Part shown: piece by piece, positions 51,100 through 59,965 of the stretch
How positions within the stretch are numbered: position 1 is the first letter of the stretch
Layout of the letters: the number at the start of each line of letters is the position of its first letter
The notes under the pieces: model-generated
Told to the model about the DNA's origin: nothing
Seen by the model: only the letters and a program-made list of their open reading frames with translations
Databases searched by the model: none
Assembly (NCBI RefSeq): GCF_025567405.1
Contig: NZ_JAOQKJ010000002.1
Span: 248,001-312,000 of the forward strand
DNA from: Suilimivivens aceti
GTDB taxonomy: Bacteria; Bacillota; Clostridia; Lachnospirales; Lachnospiraceae
Length of the DNA: 64,000 nt
Direction: 5' to 3'
Program-made: the position numbers and the translations under genes

Positions 51100-52034
51100 C
51101 ACACATTCACCTCTTTTATTCTTTGCTGCAGCCTCGCAGCCCTTTTCTTTTTCGCTTCTCTCTTCTTACGCTGTGCCCGCGCACCGCTTGAAACCTCTGT
51201 GATCTCCTGCGTGATCTGTGCCTGCCTTGCCCGGTTATACATGATGTTCAGATCATGCAGCAGCTTATCTGCATTATCTGTAGCAGCTTCCATTGCCATC
51301 ATCCTGTCATTCTGCTCGCTGCAGAAGGCTTCTACCAGTGCTCCATAAATAAAGCCGGCAAGATAATTGGGTACGATCATGTCCACTGCGTCCTTTGCTG
51401 AAGGTTCCAGCATAAACTCTTCCTGATAGACATCTGTCGGCGGCTGAGGAAGCTGCTTTCCTGACAGGGGCAGCAGCCGTTTATCCTCTGCCTGACACAG
51501 CATGCTGTTTTCCATACGGGTATAGATCACATGCAGCTCTTCGATCTCTCCCGCCATATACTTTTCTCTCAGGATCTCGCTGATCCATCTGGCTCTGTCA
51601 AAGGTAGGATCCTGTACCGTATAGGTAAAATTCTCTGCAATGGGAATATGCTTTCCGGCAAAATACTGCCTTCCAAGCTCACCCACCACAAAAAGACTGA
51701 TCTGCTTTTCTGACTGATCCAAAAACTGCTGTGCCAGCTTCAGTATATTGTGGTTATAGGCTCCGGCCAGTCCCTTGTCTCCGGTGATCACAAGCAGCCC
51801 GATCCTAGTACATTTTCTGGAAGAGTCTTCAAAGTAGGGATGCTCCATTTCCGGCAGGTGCCGCATGATACGTTCAATGGTGGACTGCAGCATATAGAAA
51901 TATGGCTCTGTCCTTTCCAGATCTCTTTTTGCTTTTTTCAATTTCGTGGATGAGATCATGTACATGGCTCCCGTGATCTTACGGGTATCCTCTATGCTTC
52001 TGATCCGGCTCTGAATTTCTCTTAAGCCCGCCAT
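51099..52034 (-). CDS. atpG: F1F0 ATP synthase subunit gamma
   Basis: 311 residues. N-terminus GLREIQSRIRSIEDTRKITGAMYMISSTKLKKA and C-terminus LLHDLNIMYNRARQAQITQEITEV form the antiparallel coiled coil that rotates in F1. The tail after ITEV (about residues 288-311, SSGARAQRKKREAKKKRAARL) is a basic extension beyond the usual gamma end (which is IVSGAEAL). The gene starts one base after the stop of the delta-alpha fusion. Confidence 0.96.
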   Translation of the reverse strand: MAGLREIQSRIRSIEDTRKITGAMYMISSTKLKKAKRDLERTEPYFYMLQSTIERIMRHLPEMEHPYFEDSSRKCTRIGLLVITGDKGLAGAYNHNILKLAQQFLDQSEKQISLFVVGELGRQYFAGKHIPIAENFTYTVQDPTFDRARWISEILREKYMAGEIEELHVIYTRMENSMLCQAEDKRLLPLSGKQLPQPPTDVYQEEFMLEPSAKDAVDMIVPNYLAGFIYGALVEAFCSEQNDRMMAMEAATDNADKLLHDLNIMYNRARQAQITQEITEVSSGARAQRKKREAKKKRAARLQQRIKEVNV

Positions 52035-52035
52035 G

Positions 52036-54054
52036 TCAGCTCACCACCTGACTTTTATATTCCTTCACAGCTGAAACAATCCTCTTTATCAGATCGTCGC
52101 TCAGCGTTTTCATCTGTTCAATCTCATTTCCGATCTCTGGATGCTTTTCATCCATATAGGTGAGCATATTTCCCTGAAATTCCTTCAGCTTCGGAACCGG
52201 AATGTCCAAAAACAGCTTATTCGTTGCACTGCACAGGGTGATCACCTGTTCATGCAGTGACATCGGATGCTCCAGCGGCTGCTTTAACAGCTCCATCAGC
52301 CCTTTTCCATATTGCAGCTGCTGCATGGTAACAGCATCCAGATCTGAGCTGAACTGGGTAAAGACTTCCATTTCACGGTACTGGGCAAGATCAATACGGA
52401 TGCTTCCTGCCGCCTTTTTCATGGCCTTGGTCTGTGCTGCACCACCTACACGGGATACAGAAAGACCTACATTGACAGCTGGACGCATTCCCGAGAAAAA
52501 CAGATCACTTTCGAGAAAGATCTGTCCGTCTGTAATGGAAATCACGTTGGTCGGGATATAGGCTGATACATCACCTGCCTGTGTTTCAATGATCGGCAGC
52601 GCCGTAATGGAACCGCCTCCCATGGTATCGCTGAGCTTGCTGGATCTCTCCAGAAGTCTTGAATGCAGATAAAAGACGTCACCGGGATAAGCCTCACGTC
52701 CGGGGGATCTCTCAAGCAGCAGGGAAAGTGCACGATAAGCAACGGCATGCTTGGAAAGATCATCATAAACGATCAGGACATCCTGCCCTCTGTACATGAA
52801 ATACTCAGCCAGTGCAGTTCCTGAATAGGGCGCAATATACTGGAGCGGTGCCGGATCACTGGCTGTAGAAGATACCACGATCGTATATTCCATCGCCCCA
52901 TGCTTTTCCAGTGTATGTACCAGCTTGGAAACCGTAGATGCCTTCTGTCCGATCGCCACATAAATACAGATCACATTTTTCCCCTTCTGGTTCAGGATCG
53001 TATCCACTGCGATTGAGGTTTTTCCTGTCTGTCTGTCTCCGATGATCAGTTCTCTCTGTCCACGTCCGATCGGGAACATGGAATCGATGGAAAGAATACC
53101 GGTCTCAAGCGGTGTATCCACAGACTTTCTGTCAACAATACCGGGCGCAGGCTGCTCGATCGGTCTGTAATCCGAGGCACTGATCTCTCCCTTGCCATCA
53201 ATCGGGGCTCCGAGAGCATTCACAACTCTTCCGATAAATTCATCTCCTACCGGAATTCCTGCCATACGGCCGCTTCGTACAGCCTTTGTACCTTCTTCTA
53301 TTTCTTCCTCATCATCAAACAGGATACAGCCGACCTCGTCTTCCCTGATATCCTGCACCATGGCCTTCTGTCCATTTTCGAAGATCACAACCTCTCCATA
53401 CATGGCATGGTCAATTCCATCCACATAGACGATCCCGTCACCAACACTGTTGACAATACCTACTTCATTTCCGGATACATCAATATTTTCAAGGCTGTCC
53501 CTAAGAATACTGATAATTCCCTTCTGAACCAAAAGAGAATCTTTTCCGGACAGCTCCATGGAATCAATCTTTTTTTTCAGAAGTGCCTCCCGGCCCTTTG
53601 TACTCCAGTCGTATTCCTGGCTTCCGGCCCGAAGGATAAATCCACTTCCCAGATTTTCATTCTGCTTTCTGGTCAGGTTCAGGACTCTTCCCGGGTATTT
53701 TTCCTCCAAAAAGCTGACAATGCCTTTAAGCTGTCTGTCACTTGGCTCTGTTACATATTCAAGGACACAGTCAAGCGGCTGCTTTTCTTCTGCTGACAGA
53801 GTATGATACTCCTCCTTCAGCATTTCAAGCTCAGAAACCTGACAATGGGCAGCCAGAAGCTTTAAAAGTCCTCTGATCTGCAGCGGGAAGATCTTCTGGA
53901 TGATTTTTTCTTTATTTTCAGGTGAGGCAGTCGGATCATCCAGCTGCTTCTGGATCTCCGGTACGATCTGCAGCAGGTCAAGTGCCTCATCTATATCCCG
54001 GTCTGCAATCTGCTCACCTATCATTTTTTCCAGATAAATATTAAGATTCTGCAT
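52036..54054 (-). CDS. atpA: F1F0 ATP synthase delta-alpha fusion protein
   Basis: 672 residues in one uninterrupted frame. Residues 1-163 correspond to delta (OSCP): the N-terminal helical bundle (PEIQKQLDDPTASPENKEKI, LQIRGLLKLLAAHCQ), which lacks the usual first helix, then the C-terminal domain (TEPSDRQLKGIVSFL, GSGFILRAGSQEYDWSTKG). After a linker (about 164-175) comes a complete alpha: N-terminal helix GIISILRDSLENID, Walker A GDRQTGKT (about 339-346) and the intact C-terminal domain. The gene occupies the place of the separate atpH and atpA. ATG 54054 is preceded by GGTGAG at seven bases and overlaps atpF by 14 bases. Confidence 0.93.
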   Translation of the reverse strand: MQNLNIYLEKMIGEQIADRDIDEALDLLQIVPEIQKQLDDPTASPENKEKIIQKIFPLQIRGLLKLLAAHCQVSELEMLKEEYHTLSAEEKQPLDCVLEYVTEPSDRQLKGIVSFLEEKYPGRVLNLTRKQNENLGSGFILRAGSQEYDWSTKGREALLKKKIDSMELSGKDSLLVQKGIISILRDSLENIDVSGNEVGIVNSVGDGIVYVDGIDHAMYGEVVIFENGQKAMVQDIREDEVGCILFDDEEEIEEGTKAVRSGRMAGIPVGDEFIGRVVNALGAPIDGKGEISASDYRPIEQPAPGIVDRKSVDTPLETGILSIDSMFPIGRGQRELIIGDRQTGKTSIAVDTILNQKGKNVICIYVAIGQKASTVSKLVHTLEKHGAMEYTIVVSSTASDPAPLQYIAPYSGTALAEYFMYRGQDVLIVYDDLSKHAVAYRALSLLLERSPGREAYPGDVFYLHSRLLERSSKLSDTMGGGSITALPIIETQAGDVSAYIPTNVISITDGQIFLESDLFFSGMRPAVNVGLSVSRVGGAAQTKAMKKAAGSIRIDLAQYREMEVFTQFSSDLDAVTMQQLQYGKGLMELLKQPLEHPMSLHEQVITLCSATNKLFLDIPVPKLKEFQGNMLTYMDEKHPEIGNEIEQMKTLSDDLIKRIVSAVKEYKSQVVS

Positions 54055-54529
54055 GCTCACTCTCACCTGCTTTTGTCAAAAATTTGTCATATAGTTCACT
54101 GTTATCTTCTTCCTTCTGCATTCCCTCTGACGCAGCTGAGAATAGCAGGGAACGGATTTCCTTTTCTGCACGGCTGACCATTTTGCTATGCTCCAGCTCA
54201 GCAGTTTTTTGGGAATCCTCAATGATCTGCCCGGCTTTCCTGTTTGCTTCTTCCACGATCTGCTGGTAAGCTGCCCTCGCATCTTCCTGTGCTTTCTTCA
54301 TCACCTGAGCTTTTTCATCCTGGATGCCGCTTTGCAGTGCTTCATATTTTTCCTTCTGCTGTCCCGCCTCAAGCTTCTCCTGCTCTGCTTCCTTGTAACG
54401 GCCTTCAATCGCCTCTTCTCTTTTGGCGATGATATTATTCACCGGCTTAAAAAGGAATTTCTTAATCAGAAGATACCAGATCAGTAAGTTGATTATGGTA
54501 AAAAGCAGATTGATATCTAGTCTTAACAT
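54041..54529 (-). CDS. atpF: F1F0 ATP synthase subunit b
   Basis: 162 residues. One N-terminal membrane segment (about 5-25, INLLFTIINLLIWYLLIKKF) and a long charged helix for the peripheral stalk (about 30-150), rich in E, K, A and Q. The C-terminus would dock to delta; in this organism that partner is part of the alpha chain. Overlaps the next gene by 14 bases. Confidence 0.95.
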   Translation of the reverse strand: MLRLDINLLFTIINLLIWYLLIKKFLFKPVNNIIAKREEAIEGRYKEAEQEKLEAGQQKEKYEALQSGIQDEKAQVMKKAQEDARAAYQQIVEEANRKAGQIIEDSQKTAELEHSKMVSRAEKEIRSLLFSAASEGMQKEEDNSELYDKFLTKAGESEHAES

Positions 54530-54555
54530 ATGCTTTTCATTCCTTTCCTGTCTGA

Positions 54556-54783
54556 TCAGCTAAGCAGAATAATGATCAAAAGACCGATAACAAAGCCATA
54601 AATAGCTGTTGCCTCTGCAAGTGCTGAACCAAGCAGAAGAAGCTTTGTGATCTTACCCTCTGCTTCAGGCTGTCTTGCAACTGCCTCTGTTGCTTTTGAG
54701 GTTGCTATACCAATACCAACGCCGGCACCTATACCGGTCAAAACTGCGATACCTGCACCAATTGCAATAAGTGTTGTGTTCAT
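54556..54783 (-). CDS. atpE: F1F0 ATP synthase subunit c
   Basis: 75 residues, a helical hairpin with loop ARQPEAEG (36-43). The ion-binding carboxylate is Glu57. The position of the Na+ ligand Gln32 in the Ilyobacter c-ring is Ile24 here (GVGIGI), and the Ser after the Glu is Ala58 (AEAT), so the Na+ ligand set is missing and H+ coupling is predicted. The Gly-rich helix 1 packing motif GIGAGVGIG is intact. Confidence 0.96.
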   Translation of the reverse strand: MNTTLIAIGAGIAVLTGIGAGVGIGIATSKATEAVARQPEAEGKITKLLLLGSALAEATAIYGFVIGLLIIILLS

Positions 54784-54817
54784 AATCTTTTCTCCTCTTC
54801 TTTACTTTACTCTTTCT

Positions 54818-55495
54818 TTATTCCATTGCTTCCTTCATGAACAGACCTGTCAGGAACACAAATACATATGCCTGTATCAGTCCGTCAAAAATATCAAAAT
54901 ACATACTGAATACTATCGGCACACCAACCGGTACTATGTATTCGATCAGTTCCATAATGACAAATGCGCCAAGAACATTTCCAAACAGCCGCATACAGAG
55001 TGACAGCGGTTTGATGACCAGTTCAAGAACATTGATCGGTGCGATCAATGCGATCGGCTCTGCAAAGCTCTTAAACCAGCGTTTTACACCCTTTCTGTGA
55101 ATGCCAGCATACTCTATGAGGATAATACTCATGAGCGCAAGCGCTGCTGTCACGTTCATATCCTTCGTCGGCGGTTTAAAACCAAAAATACCGATCAGGT
55201 TTGCAATACCGAGATACATCAGTACGGATGCCAGGTATGCCGCATACTGCTTTCCCTCAGCTCCAAGGATCCCTTCGGTGATACCCTCCAGCGAGGTGAC
55301 GGCCTGTTCCAGAAGAAGCTGTCTTCTGCTTGGATGCTCCACCTTAAGCTTTCTGGTCAGGAGCAATGACAGGACAAGTACTGCCGCCATTATGATCCAG
55401 GTGACAACTACAGATTCGGAAATACCGATCCCACCGATCGTAAAAGCACTTTCACAGTTCAGCTCTTCCCTGAGTGCTTCACCTAAATTACCCAT
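54818..55495 (-). CDS. atpB: F1F0 ATP synthase subunit a
   Basis: 225 residues from ATG 55495; the frame reads up to 55627 but that stretch has no SD and covers the intergenic AT-rich region. Five to six membrane segments are present. The essential arginine lies in PLSLCMRLFGNVLGAFV, and GFKPPTKDMNVTAALALM is the conserved second region. It is the first gene of the operon; I find no atpI upstream, and no convincing -35 for the TATAAT at 55534-55529. Confidence 0.94.
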   Translation of the reverse strand: MGNLGEALREELNCESAFTIGGIGISESVVVTWIIMAAVLVLSLLLTRKLKVEHPSRRQLLLEQAVTSLEGITEGILGAEGKQYAAYLASVLMYLGIANLIGIFGFKPPTKDMNVTAALALMSIILIEYAGIHRKGVKRWFKSFAEPIALIAPINVLELVIKPLSLCMRLFGNVLGAFVIMELIEYIVPVGVPIVFSMYFDIFDGLIQAYVFVFLTGLFMKEAME

Positions 55496-55647
55496 CTTCG
55501 CACTTCCTTTCTTTTTTAGTTCAGTGCCATTATAATACAGAAAAATATAATTCCATAATTCACTTTTTTTGTAATATCCATAGATATTTTGAATGAACTG
55601 TATTATAATAAAAAAATATTTTATCAAAGGTAAACAGGAGATCTATT

Positions 55648-56595
55648 ATGCAGAATCTTATGGAGATCAGCTTTGACTACTATAAAGTATTTTATGAAGT
55701 GGCAAGAAGCCATAGCATCACGCTTGCTGCCAGTCATCTCTGTCTGACACAGCCCACCGTAACAAAGTATATCCAGAACCTGGAAGCTGCCCTTGGCTGT
55801 CAGCTGTTTGTGCGTTCACAGAAGGGTGTATCCATGACAGAAGAAGGCCAGCGCCTTTTCCGGCAGATCAGCCACCCCTGCCAGCAGATGGGACAGGCTC
55901 AGGAAATCATCAGAGAGTATACCACAAATCAGAATGGAAAAATCACGATCAGTGCCACCGAGCTGACCATGCGTTATTTCCTGCTTCCCTTTCTGGAACG
56001 CTTTCAGCACCGTTTTCCCAATGTAAGGCTTCAGATCCACGCGCACTCTTTTCCTGCTATGATGGCCTCTCTGAACGACGAAACAGCCGATTTTGCCCTG
56101 AGTATCACACCCCTTGAAAGCTTCAGTGATTTTGAGATCACATCTGTCTCTGATTTTCAGGATATACTGATCGCCGGCAGCCGTTATTCCTATCTGGAAG
56201 ACAAGCTGCTTTCCATGGAAGATATTCTTTCCTTCCCGATCATTTCCATGGAACATGGCACTGCGAGCCGCAGATTCTGGGATTCTCTGTTTGAGGAGCA
56301 TGGCTTTGAGCTCAGTCCCAATATCGAGCTCAATTCCAATGACCTGATTGCTCCTGCCACCGTCCACAATCTGGGCATAGGCCTTGTCCCCTATAAATTT
56401 GCGCGTCACTATTTAATTAATTATGGAATTATCCAGTTGAAAACAGACTTTTTTGTACCCAAAAGACAGATCTGTCTGATCCGGAATCCTCTGCACCCAC
56501 AGAATACTCCGGCGAAGATCCTTATTGATATGTTAAAGGGATCTGATACCGATCCCCTGTTCTCCTATTCCACAGACAGCGGCATCAGCTTTTAG
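55648..56595 (+). CDS. LysR-family transcriptional regulator
   Basis: 315 residues. N-terminal winged helix (FYEVARSHSITLAASHLCL, QPTVTKYIQNLEAALGCQLFVRS) and a periplasmic-binding-protein-like effector domain (about 95-300). The SD AGGAG is seven bases upstream. It is divergent from atpB across about 150 bp of AT-rich DNA and overlaps the 3' end of vanZ by 11 bases. LysR proteins often regulate a divergent gene, which here would be the atp operon, but no binding site is evident. Confidence 0.93.
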   Translation: MQNLMEISFDYYKVFYEVARSHSITLAASHLCLTQPTVTKYIQNLEAALGCQLFVRSQKGVSMTEEGQRLFRQISHPCQQMGQAQEIIREYTTNQNGKITISATELTMRYFLLPFLERFQHRFPNVRLQIHAHSFPAMMASLNDETADFALSITPLESFSDFEITSVSDFQDILIAGSRYSYLEDKLLSMEDILSFPIISMEHGTASRRFWDSLFEEHGFELSPNIELNSNDLIAPATVHNLGIGLVPYKFARHYLINYGIIQLKTDFFVPKRQICLIRNPLHPQNTPAKILIDMLKGSDTDPLFSYSTDSGISF

Positions 56596-57088
56596 TGCTT
56601 TTTCTGATACACAGGCTGACCAGAAAGACAAGCAGCATCCCGGTCAGACCGCCCGCCGTATCGATCAGCACATCTCTGATACTGGCATATCTTCCTGGCA
56701 CGAAATACTGGTGAAACTCATCCAGTGAAGCAGAGATCATAAGCTGTACCAGCACAAATGCACCGCAGCGCAGTCTCTTATCATTCCACAGCAGCCATAT
56801 CCACAGGGAAAGCAGGCCTACCAACATGTATTCTGTGAAATGTGCCAGCTTCCGGATCACTGCTTCTGCCTCGTCTACTTCTCCTGCCGGGATCACCACG
56901 GTCAGACCCCCTGTATTTCCCTGCAGCTTATAATAGAGATGCAAAAGCCACTTCGTCACCTTCTGGCTTACACCGGAAGAGGCAGTCGCATCCTCTGCTG
57001 AAAAATTAAAAATCATCACATATATCAGAAACAGCAGTACGATAAGTACTGCTGTCATTCCGATCTTCCATTTTTTATTAACGGTCAT
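56585..57088 (-). CDS. VanZ-family membrane protein
   Basis: 167 residues, four membrane segments. The family motif is ASLDEFHQYFVPGRYASI followed by DVLIDTAGG, with FTEYMLVGLL earlier (the conserved Glu region). VanZ confers low-level teicoplanin resistance in enterococci, but this common clostridial family is mostly uncharacterised and no van genes are nearby. It starts two bases after the PilZ stop, so it is in one unit with it. Confidence 0.92.
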   Translation of the reverse strand: MTVNKKWKIGMTAVLIVLLFLIYVMIFNFSAEDATASSGVSQKVTKWLLHLYYKLQGNTGGLTVVIPAGEVDEAEAVIRKLAHFTEYMLVGLLSLWIWLLWNDKRLRCGAFVLVQLMISASLDEFHQYFVPGRYASIRDVLIDTAGGLTGMLLVFLVSLCIRKSTKS

Positions 57089-57090
57089 GG

Positions 57091-57435
57091 TTAATTATTC
57101 TTACCCAGGGTTTCCACTGTATTGTATACCTCTATCCTTGCACCATCTACAGCAGGCATTCCAATAAAAATACCACCATAGGAGAATCCCTGTTCTTTCT
57201 TTTCAATTCTTACAATTTCGATAAAGGCATGGAGTACTTCCTGTGTCCATATTCTTAAGTATGCCTCATATATAGCACCAATCTCCAGTGCTTTGCTGCA
57301 GGCAAATCCGATCCCTGTCCTTGATACATCCAGAATATTGATTTCTGCTAATTCATCCGGCTTCTCTTCATCGATCCTTTTGATAACGATCTGAGAAATC
57401 AGCTTCATCCGGTTACATTTTCTTCTTTCTTCCAT
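57091..57435 (-). CDS. Single-domain PilZ protein
   Basis: 114 residues. Both binding motifs are present: RKCNR (RxxxR) at residues 5-9 and DVSRTG (DxSxxG) at about 37-42, so c-di-GMP binding is likely. Unlike the protein at 38547 it has no extra N-terminal domain. The SD GGAGG is six bases upstream. It is immediately upstream of vanZ, and 40 bases downstream of the queA stop. Confidence 0.88.
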   Translation of the reverse strand: MEERRKCNRMKLISQIVIKRIDEEKPDELAEINILDVSRTGIGFACSKALEIGAIYEAYLRIWTQEVLHAFIEIVRIEKKEQGFSYGGIFIGMPAVDGARIEVYNTVETLGKNN

Positions 57436-57475
57436 AAGGATCCTCCCACAACTATCACTTACTGCCTATCATAAA

Positions 57476-58537
57476 CTAATCTTCATCTTTTGTAAAGCTG
57501 TCTGTAAAAAAGCAGGCATCTCCAAAGGAAAAAAACCGATATTTTTGACGGATTGCTTCCTCATATGCTGCAAGCACATGTTCTCTTCCTGCCAGTGCGG
57601 ATACAAGCATGACAAGTGTAGATTCCGGCAAATGGAAATTGGTGATCAGACAGTCAAGCACCTTAAACTGATATCCCGGATAAATAAAGATATCCGTATT
57701 GCCGCAGCACTCTTCCAGATGACCGTTTTCATCTGCAGCGCTCTCTATTGTACGACAGCTTGTAGTTCCTACACAGATTACACGTTTTCCCTCTGCCTTT
57801 GTCTGATTGATCAGCTCTGCCGCCTCCTGTGTGATCTGATAGTATTCAGAATGCATATGATGCTCCAGAATATTGTCAGCCTTTACTGGGCGGAATGTCC
57901 CAAGACCTACATGCAGGGTTACATAGGCAAGTCTTACACCCTTCTCTTCTATCTGTTTCAGCAGCTCCTTTGTAAAATGAAGACCTGCTGTCGGTGCCGC
58001 AGCAGAACCATCATACTTCGCATAAACCGTCTGATAGCGGTTCTTATCCTGCAGCTTGTGTGTGATATAAGGAGGCAGCGGCATCTCTCCAAGCTGATCC
58101 AGCACCTCTTCAAAGATCCCGTCATAGTAGAACTGCACCAGACGGTTTCCCTCTTCCACGATCTCAAGAACCTCTGCCTTCAGAAGACCATCCCCAAAGA
58201 CAAGTCTTGCCCCCGGCTTCATTTTCTTACCCGGCTTTACCAGAGTTTCCCAGATGTCATTTTCACGTCGTTTCAGAAGAAGCACCTCTACCGCTGCTCC
58301 GGTATCTTCCTTTATACCAAGCAGTCTTGCCGGAAGTACCTTGGTATTATTCAGGACAAGACAATCACCCGGATGAAGATAGTCTGCAATATTATGAAAG
58401 ATCTCGTGCTTCCATTCCCCAGTCCTTTTATCCACCATCAGAAGTTTCGATGCGCTCCGGTCTTCCAGCGGATCCTGTGCGATCAGCTCCTTTGGAAGCT
58501 CGAAATTAAAATCAGAAGTCTTTAATCCCTCTGTCAT
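57476..58537 (-). CDS. queA: S-adenosylmethionine:tRNA ribosyltransferase-isomerase
   Basis: 353 residues. It transfers and isomerises the ribosyl group of SAM to form epoxyqueuosine in tRNA. Visible are FELPKELIAQDPLEDR near the N-terminus, KVLPARLLGIK, the central AAPTAGLHFTKELL and the C-terminal CLITNFHLPESTLVML. Its ATG overlaps the stop codon of the upstream aminopeptidase by one base. Confidence 0.97.
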   Translation of the reverse strand: MTEGLKTSDFNFELPKELIAQDPLEDRSASKLLMVDKRTGEWKHEIFHNIADYLHPGDCLVLNNTKVLPARLLGIKEDTGAAVEVLLLKRRENDIWETLVKPGKKMKPGARLVFGDGLLKAEVLEIVEEGNRLVQFYYDGIFEEVLDQLGEMPLPPYITHKLQDKNRYQTVYAKYDGSAAAPTAGLHFTKELLKQIEEKGVRLAYVTLHVGLGTFRPVKADNILEHHMHSEYYQITQEAAELINQTKAEGKRVICVGTTSCRTIESAADENGHLEECCGNTDIFIYPGYQFKVLDCLITNFHLPESTLVMLVSALAGREHVLAAYEEAIRQKYRFFSFGDACFFTDSFTKDED

Positions 58538-59949
58538 CAGATTCCTGCTCCTTTTAAGAAAGCCTCGTAGCCTCTTCTTGTCTCGTATACATCAGCCTTG
58601 CTGGTCGCTTCATAAGGCGCATGCATATTTAAAACGGCTACACCACTATCGATCACATTCATGCCATACAGTGCCAGAATATAAGCAATCGTTCCGCCAC
58701 CGCCAAGATCAACTCTTCCAAGCTCTGCTGTCTGGAAATGAACCTTTTCTTCTGCAAAAATACTGCGCAGATATGCCAGATATTCTGCATTGGCATCATT
58801 GGATCCTGATTTTCCCCTGGAGCCTGTAAATTTGTTAAACACCATACCGCCGCCAAGATAAGCTACATTCTTCTTATCAAAGCTTGATGCGTAAGACGGA
58901 TCATAAGCGCTGCTGACATCAGAGGAAAGCATACAGGATGCAGAAAGGCACCTGCGTACATTCAGTTCGGAATATTCACCGAGCAGGTTCATCACCTCTG
59001 CCACCATATTTTCGAAGAAATGCGACTGCATACCGGTAGCTCCCACACTGCCGATCTCTTCCTTATCTACTAGCAGGCAGCAGGATGTCCGCTTCACACT
59101 CTTCATCTCCAGCATGGCCTTCAGAGAGGTAAAGGCACATACTCTGTCATCCTGTCCATAGCTTAAGATCATGCTGCGGTCAAAGCCCGCTTCTCTTGCC
59201 TTTCCGGCTGGAACCACCTCAAGCTCTGCAGAAATGAAGTCTTCCTCATCCATATCGTAGGTATCCTTCAGAATAGAAAGAATTCCCTTCTTTACCGCAT
59301 CCTTACCGGCACCCTCTTCCTTCTTCTCATCCTTTTTGAAGGTAAGCGGCCTGTTTCCGATGATGATATCGAGCGCTTCGCCCTCGATCACCTTGGCAGC
59401 CTTTTTCTCAAGCTGCTCCTGTGCCAGATGGATCAGAAGATCAGAGATAAAGAACACCGGATCATCCTCATTCTCGCCAATATTCAATTCAATGGTCGTA
59501 CCATCCTTTTTTACTACCACACCATGAATGGCAAGTGGGATCGTCACCCACTGGTATTTCTTGACACCACCGTAATAATGGGTGTCAAGATAAGCAAAGC
59601 CTCCATCCTCATAAAGGGGATTCTGCTTGATATCGAGTCTTGGAGAATCGATATGGGCACCAAGTATATTCATGCCCTTTTCCATTTTTTCCTCACCGAT
59701 ATGAAACAGGGCAACGGATTTGTTCATCCATACAGAATAAACCTTATCTCCCTTTTTCAGGCTGCCGCCCTCTTTGATGATCTCCTGCAGCTCCTTATAT
59801 CCTGCTGCTTCTGCTGCATTTACTATATAATCTACACATTCTCTCTCTGTCTTACAGTCAGAAAGGAATTCGCGGTACTCTTTATTCAGCTTTTCCAATT
59901 CCTTCAGCTGTTTTTCACTATAAGTTTCCCATACATTTTTCTGTTCCAT
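58537..59949 (-). CDS. M18-family aminopeptidase (aspartyl aminopeptidase type)
   Basis: 470 residues. Zinc peptidase with the metal-binding regions GAHIDSPRLD, the GQDDRVC segment, VDKEEIGSVGATG and the C-terminal LNMHAPYEATSK. M18 enzymes form large tetrahedral cytoplasmic particles and remove acidic or neutral N-terminal residues. SD AAGGAG lies upstream. It is 16 bases downstream of pheT and overlaps queA by one base. Confidence 0.95.
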   Translation of the reverse strand: MEQKNVWETYSEKQLKELEKLNKEYREFLSDCKTERECVDYIVNAAEAAGYKELQEIIKEGGSLKKGDKVYSVWMNKSVALFHIGEEKMEKGMNILGAHIDSPRLDIKQNPLYEDGGFAYLDTHYYGGVKKYQWVTIPLAIHGVVVKKDGTTIELNIGENEDDPVFFISDLLIHLAQEQLEKKAAKVIEGEALDIIIGNRPLTFKKDEKKEEGAGKDAVKKGILSILKDTYDMDEEDFISAELEVVPAGKAREAGFDRSMILSYGQDDRVCAFTSLKAMLEMKSVKRTSCCLLVDKEEIGSVGATGMQSHFFENMVAEVMNLLGEYSELNVRRCLSASCMLSSDVSSAYDPSYASSFDKKNVAYLGGGMVFNKFTGSRGKSGSNDANAEYLAYLRSIFAEEKVHFQTAELGRVDLGGGGTIAYILALYGMNVIDSGVAVLNMHAPYEATSKADVYETRRGYEAFLKGAGI

Positions 59950-59965
59950 TTTTTATACTCCTTCT

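Noticed and set aside
55496..55647. Promoter for the atp operon or the LysR gene
   Set aside because: Two TATAAT boxes are present in AT-rich DNA, but neither has a convincing -35 at 16-18 bases, so I did not annotate them.
57545..58525. Plus-strand frame of 326 codons opposite queA
   Set aside because: Antisense of a highly conserved gene, Cys-rich, no recognisable domain.
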